Position numbers and translations under genes: made by a program
The notes under the pieces: model-generated
Databases searched by the model: none
Told to the model about the DNA's origin: nothing
Seen by the model: only the letters and a program-made list of their open reading frames with translations
Shown: piece after piece, positions 33,355-39,886 of the stretch
Numbering within the stretch: position 1 is the stretch's first letter
Layout: each line of letters starts with the position of its first letter
Source of the DNA: Thioalkalivibrio thiocyanoxidans ARh2
GTDB taxonomy: Bacteria > Pseudomonadota > Gammaproteobacteria > Ectothiorhodospirales > Ectothiorhodospiraceae
Direction of reading: 5' to 3'
DNA: 39,886 bases
Assembly: GCF_000385215.1 (NCBI RefSeq)
Contig: NZ_ARQK01000030.1
Span: 1 to 39,886, forward strand

Positions 33355-35502
33355 CTAGCCCTCAACCGTTTGCGCGGGTCGCCGGGTACGACCCGCCGAC
33401 GGGATCTTGTGGGTCAGCAGACCGACCAGATCCCCGACATCCAGGATCAGGGCGATCCCGCCATCGCCTGTGATGGTGGCCCCTGCCAGCCCCTTCACGC
33501 CTTGCAGATTCTGCCCCAGCGGCTTGATGACCACCTCTTCCTGGCCCACGAGATCGTCGACCACGAGCCCGACCTTCCGGTCGGCGGTGTGCACCACGAC
33601 CACATGCGAGTCGGGTTTCGCCTCGGGGATGAACCCCGGCTTCAACCACCGCTTGAGGTAATGTATGGGAAGCGCTTGATTTCTGACGACAATGACCTCC
33701 TGATCGTCGACATAGTGGGTCTGTGTCAGGTCAAGATCGAGGATCTCCGAAACCGACGCGAGCGGGATCGCAAAGCGGCGACCGTCGAGGATCACCATCA
33801 GCGCCGGGAGGATCGCCAGTGTCAGCGGCAGCTTGACCCGCAGTGTCGTCCCGACACCCACCTCGGAATCAATCTCGATGGTGCCATTGAGCTGCGAGAT
33901 CTTCGTCTTGACGACGTCCATCCCCACTCCGCGGCCCGACACGTCCGAGATCTCGGTCTTGGTGGAGAAGCCCGCCATGAAGATGACGTTGAAGGCCTCG
34001 CGGTCGGTCATCCTTTCCGCCATGGCCGGTTCCATCAGGCCCTTCTCGACGGCCTTGCGCCGCAGGGCCTGGGGATCCATACCGCCACCATCGTCCTTGA
34101 TGATCAGCGCGATGTGATCGCCCTCCTGTGCGGCGCCCAGCACGACCGTACCCTTGCGGGGCTTGCCGGCCTTCTCGCGCACGTCGGGGGTCTCGATGCC
34201 GTGGTCCACGGCATTGCGCACCAGGTGCACCAGCGGATCGGACAGCGCCTCCACCAGGTTCTTGTCGAGGTCCGTATCCTCGCCGAAGATCTCCAGATCG
34301 ATCTCCTTGCCGAGGCTGCGCGACAGGTCCCGAATGACGCGCGGGAAGCGGTTAAAGACCTTGTTGACCGGCTGCATGCGGGTCTTCATCACCGACGTCT
34401 GCAGATCGGAGGTCACCAGCGCCAGCGAACTGATCGCCTTGCCCAGCTCGTCATCCACATGCTGGCTGCGCAACATGCTGAGGCGATTGCGCACCAGCAC
34501 CAGTTCCCCGACCAGATTCATGATCTCGTCCAGGCGCTCGGTGTTCACGCGTACCGATGTCTCGCTCTGGGGCGCCTGACGCGAGCCACCCCCGGCCGGC
34601 GCCGGCTTTGACTGTTGTTTCGCGGCCTCCGGGGTCGCGGCCGGCTTGGCCTCCTCGACCGGCTCCGGCTCGGGCCCCGCATTCGGCTCCTCGGGCGTGG
34701 CCGGCTCGCTGGTCTCGGCCGATGATGCCACCGACTCGACCGCAGGAGGCCCGCCGCCCCGCGCCTGCAGTTCGTCCAGCAGGTTCTCGAACTCGTCGTC
34801 GGTGATCAGATCGTCGCCATCATCCCCGGCCGCGGCCTCCGCCGCGTCAGCGCCTGACTCGCCACCAGGAACATCCGCCGCACCGGCACCCTCTACCGCC
34901 TGCGGGGCCCCCTCTCCGTGCAGCGTGTCGAGCAGGGCCTCGAACTCGTCATCGGTGATCTCGTCATCTGCACCTACCAGACCCGACTCTTCGCCTCCGT
35001 CTTCACCCGTTGCCATGGCCGTGGCTTCCACCTCGGCGGGGGGTGCCGGTTCCGGCTCGGGGGATTCGTCCGCTGCCGGGGCAGCCTCTGATTCGGAATC
35101 GTCGGCCACGTCCTCGTTGTTGGCCATCTTCCGCAGATCTTCGACCAGGTCCGCCTCCGCGGGTGTCGGATCGACCCCGGAGCGCAGGTCGCCGAACATC
35201 ACGTTCAGCGTATCCAGCACCCGGAGCATCGTGTCCATCAGGTGGCCATCAACGCGGCGTTCCCCATTGCGCAGGAGGTTGAACACGTCTTCCGCGTGAT
35301 GGCAGACCGTCACCAGCGCATCGAGGCTGAGGAAGCCCGCGCCGCCCTTGATGGTGTGAAAGCTGCGAAATACCGCATTGAGCAGATCCCGGTCATCGGG
35401 ATTCTGCTCCAGGTCGATCAGCTGCTCGTTCAGCCCTTCGAGCAGTTCCCCGGCCTCGATCAGGAAGTCCTGAAGGATTTCGTCATTGGGGTCGATGGCC
35501 AT
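33355..35502 (-). CDS. cheA: Chemotaxis histidine kinase CheA
   Basis: Receptor-coupled kinase that phosphorylates CheY and CheB. 715 residues. P1/Hpt has phospho-His H49 in FRSFHTIKGGAGFL. An acidic, alanine-rich linker (about 130-310) stands where P2 is expected and contains two near-identical motifs, ITDDEFEALLDTL (182-194) and ITDDEFENLLDEL (233-245). The dimerisation domain (~315-375), the ATP-binding domain with N box (HLVRNAVDHG), G1 (DDGGGMD) and G2 (GRGVGMDVV) and the CheW-like P5 domain from ~550 follow. The usual folded P2 is not evident. Confidence 0.96.
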   Translation of the reverse strand: MAIDPNDEILQDFLIEAGELLEGLNEQLIDLEQNPDDRDLLNAVFRSFHTIKGGAGFLSLDALVTVCHHAEDVFNLLRNGERRVDGHLMDTMLRVLDTLNVMFGDLRSGVDPTPAEADLVEDLRKMANNEDVADDSESEAAPAADESPEPEPAPPAEVEATAMATGEDGGEESGLVGADDEITDDEFEALLDTLHGEGAPQAVEGAGAADVPGGESGADAAEAAAGDDGDDLITDDEFENLLDELQARGGGPPAVESVASSAETSEPATPEEPNAGPEPEPVEEAKPAATPEAAKQQSKPAPAGGGSRQAPQSETSVRVNTERLDEIMNLVGELVLVRNRLSMLRSQHVDDELGKAISSLALVTSDLQTSVMKTRMQPVNKVFNRFPRVIRDLSRSLGKEIDLEIFGEDTDLDKNLVEALSDPLVHLVRNAVDHGIETPDVREKAGKPRKGTVVLGAAQEGDHIALIIKDDGGGMDPQALRRKAVEKGLMEPAMAERMTDREAFNVIFMAGFSTKTEISDVSGRGVGMDVVKTKISQLNGTIEIDSEVGVGTTLRVKLPLTLAILPALMVILDGRRFAIPLASVSEILDLDLTQTHYVDDQEVIVVRNQALPIHYLKRWLKPGFIPEAKPDSHVVVVHTADRKVGLVVDDLVGQEEVVIKPLGQNLQGVKGLAGATITGDGGIALILDVGDLVGLLTHKIPSAGRTRRPAQTVEG

Positions 35503-35555
35503 TCGGTCTCTCCGTTCCGGTGAGGCTTGCCGTTGTAGGGTGGGTCCAGGGGAGA

Positions 35556-35575
35556 CGCCGATTCAGGAATCGGCG
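35556..35575. repeat. Perfect palindrome between cheZ and cheA
   Basis: CGCCGATTC, AG, GAATCGGCG. It lies six bases after the cheZ stop, in the 78-base gap before cheA. As RNA it gives an 8-bp stem with a tetraloop. There is no T-tract after it on the minus strand, so it is more likely a processing or stability element than a terminator (inference). Confidence 0.55.
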
Positions 35576-35580
35576 GTTGT

Positions 35581-36357
35581 CTAGAAGCCCAGACTGGACA
35601 ACAGATCGTCCACCTCGTCCTGTCCTTCAACGACATCCTGGCCGGAATCTTGAGTCTTCGGCACCGTAGGACCGTGACCGCGTCGATCGCCCTCGCGCCG
35701 ATCGTCGTTGTCGTCCAGTGTTTTCTCCGCGGCCTCGATCGCTTCCATGCGCCCACTGGACAGCCGGATCAGCGAGACCAGGTTCTCCTCGAGATCCGTT
35801 ACGAGCTGTATCACCCGCCGGATCACCTGCCCGGTTATATCCTGATAGCTCTGCGCCATCAGCACTTCCGACAGCAGGCGCCGGAGCTCATCGGTGTCGT
35901 GGCTGGCTTGCGCAAAGAACTCGTCCAGATCGCGCGCGAATTCGCGGAACTCATCCACCGACAGCTGGCGGTTGCGAAAACGGGTCCATTTGGCGGTCAG
36001 TTCGCCGGCCTGCTGGCTGAAGGACTCGGCGATCGGGAGGCTCGTTTCGATGGCGGTCAGGGTTTCATGCGCCGCTTTCTCGGTCATGGTGACCACGTAA
36101 TTGAGGCGCTCGCGAGCATCCGGGATCTCCGCCTGGGTCAGCTCGACCAGTCGCGAATCACCACGGAAACTCTGCAGGGCCTCATGAAGGTCACGCGTCA
36201 GCTTGCCGAGCTCGTCGAACAGTTCGCGATCATACGGACGCGCAAGGTCCTGAATCAGCGCTCGCGCCGTGACGTCATCCCCTGCTTCAAGCACCTGAAC
36301 AAGCTCGCGCGCGCGTGCGAGCTGCTGATCCCCCACCGGTTGTTCCTGGTCTGTCAT
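35581..36357 (-). CDS. cheZ: Chemotaxis phosphatase CheZ
   Basis: Dephosphorylates CheY-P to reset the flagellar switch. 258 residues, mostly a long helical hairpin. The active-site motif QSYQDITGQVIRR gives D173 and Q177, equivalent to E. coli D143 and Q147. The C-terminus EVDDLLSSLGF is the CheY-binding tail joined by a charged linker (about 215-245). A ~100-base gap separates it from cheY; no gene is seen there. Confidence 0.96.
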   Translation of the reverse strand: MTDQEQPVGDQQLARARELVQVLEAGDDVTARALIQDLARPYDRELFDELGKLTRDLHEALQSFRGDSRLVELTQAEIPDARERLNYVVTMTEKAAHETLTAIETSLPIAESFSQQAGELTAKWTRFRNRQLSVDEFREFARDLDEFFAQASHDTDELRRLLSEVLMAQSYQDITGQVIRRVIQLVTDLEENLVSLIRLSSGRMEAIEAAEKTLDDNDDRREGDRRGHGPTVPKTQDSGQDVVEGQDEVDDLLSSLGF

Positions 36358-36459
36358 CCAAAGCCCCTTGCTCGCTCCTCATCCCGGACGTACCGACCGG
36401 GACTGCCCCCCTGGCCGAGGCCTTGCTCGTGCCCGAGGATCCCGCCTGCCATACCCAGA

Positions 36460-36852
36460 TTACCCCTGAGATTCAATGCGTTCGAAGATTTTATCGATCT
36501 TTTCCTTGAGCGTTTCAGCGGTAAAAGGCTTTACCACGTACCCGTTTACGCCCGCCTCGGCCGCCTCGACAATCTGATCACGCTTCGCCTCCGCCGTCAC
36601 CATCAGTACCGGCATCGTCTTCAGCTTCTCGTCGGCGCGCACCGCCCGCAGCAGGTCGATGCCCGGCATATTGGGCATATTCCAGTCAGTGATCAGGAAG
36701 TCGAAGTCGCCGTTCTGGAGCATCGGCAGGGCCGTGCTGCCGTCATCGGCCTCATGCGTGTTGTTGAAGCCGAGATCACGCAGCAGGTTCTTGATGATCC
36801 GTCGCATCGTGGAGAAGTCATCCACGATGAGAATTTTCATTCCCTTGTCCAC
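36460..36852 (-). CDS. cheY: Chemotaxis response regulator CheY
   Basis: Single receiver domain that binds the flagellar switch when phosphorylated. From the GTG at 36852 (GGAG seven bases upstream) it has 130 residues. The internal ATG at 36840 fits other CheY starts (MKILIVDDF) but has its purine stretch too close. Acidic pocket DD at 11-12, phospho-acceptor D56 in ITDWNMPNM, the conserved Thr in MVTAEAK and Lys in YVVKPFTAE are all present. First in line after fliA in the operon. Confidence 0.96.
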   Translation of the reverse strand: MDKGMKILIVDDFSTMRRIIKNLLRDLGFNNTHEADDGSTALPMLQNGDFDFLITDWNMPNMPGIDLLRAVRADEKLKTMPVLMVTAEAKRDQIVEAAEAGVNGYVVKPFTAETLKEKIDKIFERIESQG

Positions 36853-36899
36853 AGGTCACTCCGGGATTGATTATGCATGTGGGTACTAGAGCGTGGCCG

Positions 36900-37661
36900 T
36901 CAGAATAACTGCAAAGCCTCGCCATCTTCGAGCCAGGAACCCAGGCGTGCGCGCAGCCGGATCACGGCCTGACTGCGGATCTGGCTGACGCGCGACTCGG
37001 TCACGCCCAGCACCGCGCCGATCTCGCGCAGATTGAGTTCCTCGATGTAATAAAGCGAGAGTACCAGGCGTTCCCGCTCGGGCAGATCACCCAGCGCGGC
37101 GGCCAGCTCCTCGCGAAACTCCCCGGCCTCGATCGTCCGCGAGGGCGAGGCCTCCGCCCCCTCGATCACCCGGTCGGCATCGCCGTCGGTGCCGCCCAGG
37201 TCGTCCAGCGCGAACAGATGGGCGCCGGCATGGTCCTGCAGCATCGTGTAGTACTCGTCGATCGGGACTCCGAGCTCCTCGGCCACCTCGACCCCGCGTG
37301 CCGCGCGCCCTTCCCGGGCCTCGACCGTCTGGATCGCCTCGGCGATCTTGCGGCTGTTGCGATGCACCGAGCGCGGCGTCCAGTCGCTGCGCCGCAGCTC
37401 ATCGATCATCGCGCCGCGGATACGGATCCCCGCATAGGTGGCGAAGGTCGCGCCCTGCCCGCCCTCGAACTGCCGCGCGGCCTCCAGCAGACCGATCATG
37501 CCCGCCTGGATCAGGTCATCGACCTGGACCGAGGCAGGCAGACGAGCCATAAGATGGTGCGCGATGCGGTGCACCAGCTCGATATGCTCCGCAACACGCT
37601 GCTCGTGGCCGGCCGCGGCGACGCTTTCGTAGCCTGGTAGTCGATTACGCGGCGACATCAT
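36900..37661 (-). CDS. fliA: Flagellar sigma factor sigma-28
   Basis: Directs transcription of late flagellar and chemotaxis genes. 253 residues from the first of two tandem ATGs (37661 and 37658), which overlap the flhG stop; either may be used. Region 2 includes VDDLIQAGMIGLLEAARQF and FATYAGIRIRGAMIDELR, and region 4 has the helix-turn-helix LREIGAVLGVTESRVSQIRS. The open frame extends upstream through flhG but without homology. I found no convincing sigma-28 promoter within this window. Confidence 0.95.
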   Translation of the reverse strand: MMSPRNRLPGYESVAAAGHEQRVAEHIELVHRIAHHLMARLPASVQVDDLIQAGMIGLLEAARQFEGGQGATFATYAGIRIRGAMIDELRRSDWTPRSVHRNSRKIAEAIQTVEAREGRAARGVEVAEELGVPIDEYYTMLQDHAGAHLFALDDLGGTDGDADRVIEGAEASPSRTIEAGEFREELAAALGDLPERERLVLSLYYIEELNLREIGAVLGVTESRVSQIRSQAVIRLRARLGSWLEDGEALQLF

Positions 37662-38482
37662 GCGCTCTGCAGCATCCGTTCGACAAAGAATCCGACGCCA
37701 CCATCGGCGCCGCGACCCACCGGCCAGCGATCGACCGTGCGGGCAAGCTCGGTAAAGGCCTTGGCCGCCGGGCTGCCCGGATACTGCTGCACCACCGGCG
37801 CCCGCTTCTGGACGGCCGTGCGCAGATTCTGGTCCATCGGGATGTATCCCGCCAGGTCCAGGATGACCTCCGGCAGATAGTTGCCACAAACCGTCGCGAG
37901 CTTTTGCAACAGACGCTCGGCCCCTGCGCGATCCTGCACCATGTTCGTCACCAGGCGGAAACGCCGCAAACCATGGTCCCGGTGCAGGACCTTGATCAGG
38001 GCATACGCATCGGTAATCGACGCCGGTTCGTCACAGACCACCACCAGGGTCTCCTGGACGGCCCGGCAGAAGGTCGTCACCGACTCCTGCAAACCCGCTG
38101 CGGTGTCCACGACGAGTACGTCCAGCGGTTTCGAATACGCGCTGAATGCATGAATCAGCCCGTTGTGCTCCACCTGCGAGAGGTTGGCCATCGCGGCGAT
38201 CCCCGACGCCGAAGGGACGACCTTGATCCCTTCGGGACCCTCCACCAGGATCTCCTCCAGCCCTTCCGCCTGTCCGGTTACCAGGTCATGCAGCGTGCGC
38301 TCCGGTCTCAGCCCGAGCAGCACATCGGCGTTCGCCAGCCCAAGATCGGCATCGAACAGCATCACCTCGCGACCCAGCCGGGCAAGTGCGACGGACAAGT
38401 TGACCGAGACATTGGTCTTGCCGACACCGCCCTTTCCGGAAGCAACGGCGATGACCTTCAACGGTGGATTAGTGCGTGGCAT
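37658..38482 (-). CDS. flhG: Flagellar number regulator FlhG (FleN), MinD-like ATPase
   Basis: Limits polar flagellar number and antagonises FleQ in pseudomonad-like bacteria. 274 residues: deviant Walker A ASGKGGVGKTNVSVN near residue 14, A' motif FDADLGLANADVLLG, Walker B LVVDTAAGLQ, and a C-terminal amphipathic tail (FFVERML) of the MinD-like membrane-binding type. Its start overlaps the end of flhF by 14 bases; its stop overlaps the fliA start. Confidence 0.95.
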   Translation of the reverse strand: MPRTNPPLKVIAVASGKGGVGKTNVSVNLSVALARLGREVMLFDADLGLANADVLLGLRPERTLHDLVTGQAEGLEEILVEGPEGIKVVPSASGIAAMANLSQVEHNGLIHAFSAYSKPLDVLVVDTAAGLQESVTTFCRAVQETLVVVCDEPASITDAYALIKVLHRDHGLRRFRLVTNMVQDRAGAERLLQKLATVCGNYLPEVILDLAGYIPMDQNLRTAVQKRAPVVQQYPGSPAAKAFTELARTVDRWPVGRGADGGVGFFVERMLQSA

Positions 38483-39743
38483 AGCGTCCCTTCCCCACTG
38501 GATGAATCATTTCCAGGGCCCCGCCATCCGGCGTCCCGCGCGCCGACGCCACGTGGCTGCGCGTGCCGGCGAGCTCCGCGAGCGTCTGATCAGTCCATCG
38601 TTCATCGCGCGAGGCACCACGCGCAGGACGCTCTTCTTCACCGAGCGCACGCCGCGTCAGATCCCCCGTCTCCACCCGGTGGAAATCTTCCGCGATGCGT
38701 TGACCATCGCTGACAAACGTGAGCCCAAGGTGCTGGTCGAGCAGTACCGACAACGTCTCCCCCAATTGTTCGGCCTCGTCGAGTTTGGTCAGCACCAGGG
38801 CCGATGGCTCCGTCTTCCGGAACGCCTCCAGCACCCTTTGCAGTGCCGCCGCCTGGGTGGTCGCGGAGACGACCAGCCAGCTCTCGCACCGGATACGGTC
38901 CGGCCAGCCGGCGAACAGCGACTCGTCGCCCACCGCCGCAGGTGCCTGCCCCGCCGTGTCGACCAGAATCAGGTGCCCATCCTCGGCTCGCCCGGTCATC
39001 TCCCGCAACTCGCGCGCGCCCTGCAGCACCCGCAGTGACACCCCTGCCATCTGCGCGAAGGCCTGCAGCTGGCGTGTCGCACCAATGCGCTGCGCATCCA
39101 GGGTGACCAGCGTAACCGAATCCGGCCCCATGCGGCGGATCTGGCGCAACGCAATCCGCGCAAGCGTGGTGGTCTTGCCCACGCCCGTAGGCCCCACCAG
39201 TGCCAGCACGCCCCCTTCGTCGAGGATATCGGGATGGCGCGTGGCAATTGCGCCCGACAGGCGTGCACGCAGGCGCTCCCAGGCCTGCTCTACGGTACTG
39301 TCATCGAGGATGCTGCCCGCCAGGCTGCGCGCCAGTGCCTCGCTGAAACCCCGGTCCATCAAGCGCGCCTTGCACTCCGCCGCCAGCGGATGACGCGCCG
39401 CCCATTGCGCCGCCTCGTTGTCGCTGTGCTGACGGGTAAGCAGGCTGCGCAGATCCCGCAGCTCCTGCCGCATCGCGGCCAGCTCCGGATCCGCGGGCCA
39501 GGCCGAGGCGCTGCTCGGGCGCGACGCGGCCACCGGCTCCTCGCGTGGTGCCTGGACCGCGTTCACGGCGGCCTGCTGTTCGCGTTCGGAGACCCCGGCA
39601 TCGCCATCCTCGAGAGCGGCAACCACCTCCAGCCAGCCGTCGACCCGACGGCTGGACAGGATTACCGCATCTTCGCCCTGCTGCTCGCGCACCTGGCGCA
39701 TCGCGTCGCGCATGTCGCGGGCCCGATACCGTCTCACATTCAT
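38469..39743 (-). CDS. flhF: Flagellar SRP-like GTPase FlhF
   Basis: Determines the pole at which the flagellum assembles. 424 residues from the ATG at 39743 (GGGAG nine bases upstream; starts further up have no homology and would lie in the repeat). It has an N-terminal basic/variable B domain (first ~110), a helical N domain, and an SRP-type G domain. That domain carries VGPTGVGKTTTLARIA (184-191 for the P-loop), TLDAQRIGATRQL, DTAGQ (262-266) and LTKLDEAEQLG. First gene of the minus-strand flagellar/chemotaxis run in this window; flhA is expected just outside. Confidence 0.96.
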   Translation of the reverse strand: MNVRRYRARDMRDAMRQVREQQGEDAVILSSRRVDGWLEVVAALEDGDAGVSEREQQAAVNAVQAPREEPVAASRPSSASAWPADPELAAMRQELRDLRSLLTRQHSDNEAAQWAARHPLAAECKARLMDRGFSEALARSLAGSILDDSTVEQAWERLRARLSGAIATRHPDILDEGGVLALVGPTGVGKTTTLARIALRQIRRMGPDSVTLVTLDAQRIGATRQLQAFAQMAGVSLRVLQGARELREMTGRAEDGHLILVDTAGQAPAAVGDESLFAGWPDRIRCESWLVVSATTQAAALQRVLEAFRKTEPSALVLTKLDEAEQLGETLSVLLDQHLGLTFVSDGQRIAEDFHRVETGDLTRRALGEEERPARGASRDERWTDQTLAELAGTRSHVASARGTPDGGALEMIHPVGKGRYATH

Positions 39744-39765
39744 CGCTGTTCTCCCGTTCCGCTCA

Positions 39766-39793
39766 AGGGAAACACTGATCAGTGCACGCGCTC
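39766..39793 (-). repeat. Conserved 3' tail of the structured repeat (right copy)
   Basis: Read on the minus strand: GCGAGCGCGTGCA then CTGATCAGTGTTTCCCT, matching the tail near pheA (216-245). It lies 11 bases beyond the element at the right end and about 23 bases before the flhF ATG, so it would form part of the flhF leader. It contains the 12-base perfect palindrome CACTGATCAGTG (39773-39784). Confidence 0.55.
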
Positions 39794-39804
39794 GCGCTCG
39801 AGTC

Positions 39805-39886
39805 GCTTTTGCGTGCGAACAAGGCGCGGTGACCGCCGTGCAGTCATTCTGCACAAGGGAGCCGCAACGCCGTGCGCGCGCAAAAG
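39805..39886 (-). repeat. Structured palindromic repeat, copy 2 (window right end)
   Basis: Identical over all 82 bases to 1-82, in the same orientation, with the same outer stem (less its last base, cut by the window end) and inner GTGCAG/CTGCAC hairpin. It sits upstream of flhF. Because the identity is bounded exactly by the palindrome arm, it is most likely a repeat at which an assembly stopped. A circular molecule with overlapping ends is the less likely alternative. Confidence 0.8.

Noticed and set aside
1-39886. The whole window as a circular plasmid or phage genome, from the terminal direct repeat
   Set aside because: No replication, partition, mobilisation, capsid or packaging gene; content is core chromosomal and the repeat is a bounded palindrome.

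Overview
The window is about 40 kb of GC-rich (roughly two-thirds G+C by eye) gammaproteobacterial chromosome. The acidic proteins and the gene order suggest a purple-sulfur or haloalkaliphilic lineage such as Ectothiorhodospiraceae/Thioalkalivibrio, but that assignment is inference. I identify 35 protein-coding genes. There are no rRNA, tRNA or CRISPR loci, no phage genes and no intact transposase.

Region 1 (1-6253): a left-end cluster of structured repeats, then a minus-strand operon gyrA-serC-serA-pheA (gyrase A, serine and phenylalanine synthesis) with very short or overlapping junctions. Region 2 (6393-12542): mtnA (methionine salvage), comEC (DNA-uptake channel), a DUF2062 membrane protein and lolD-lolC (lipoprotein release). 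Region 3 (12673-19232): a small exported protein coupled to aguA-aguB (agmatine to putrescine), then mfd and a CsiV-like periplasmic protein. Region 4 (19272-25812): sppA, a HAD phosphatase and rluC run leftward. Facing away from them is rne behind a 432-bp leader, and convergent with rne is a low-molecular-weight tyrosine phosphatase. Region 5 (25960-39743): a FliK-like/FhlB pair on the plus strand, then a long minus-strand flagellar and chemotaxis operon. In transcription order this is flhF-flhG-fliA-cheY-cheZ-cheA-cheB-motC-motD-parA/parC-parP/cheW-like-cheW-small ORF-DUF2802. FlhF/FlhG (flagellar pole and number control) together with ParC/ParP-like proteins (polar chemoreceptor arrays) imply a polarly flagellated cell.

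The most unusual signal is at the ends. The first and last 82 bases are identical and are bounded by the arms of an imperfect palindrome. A third, strongly diverged element at 122-208 keeps the same two-stem architecture and a conserved core but has different, still complementary, stem sequences. Two of the three elements can be seen to be followed by the same 3' tail (the third would extend outside the window). This looks like a dispersed, structure-conserving intergenic repeat family. The terminal identity is better explained by an assembly that broke at such repeats than by a circular replicon, because the content is ordinary chromosome. Secondary points of interest are a ComEC whose nuclease-like domain has lost its metal-binding motifs, a duplicated acidic docking-like motif in CheA, perfect palindromes inside the chemotaxis operon, and a small Shine-Dalgarno-backed ORF beside cheW.
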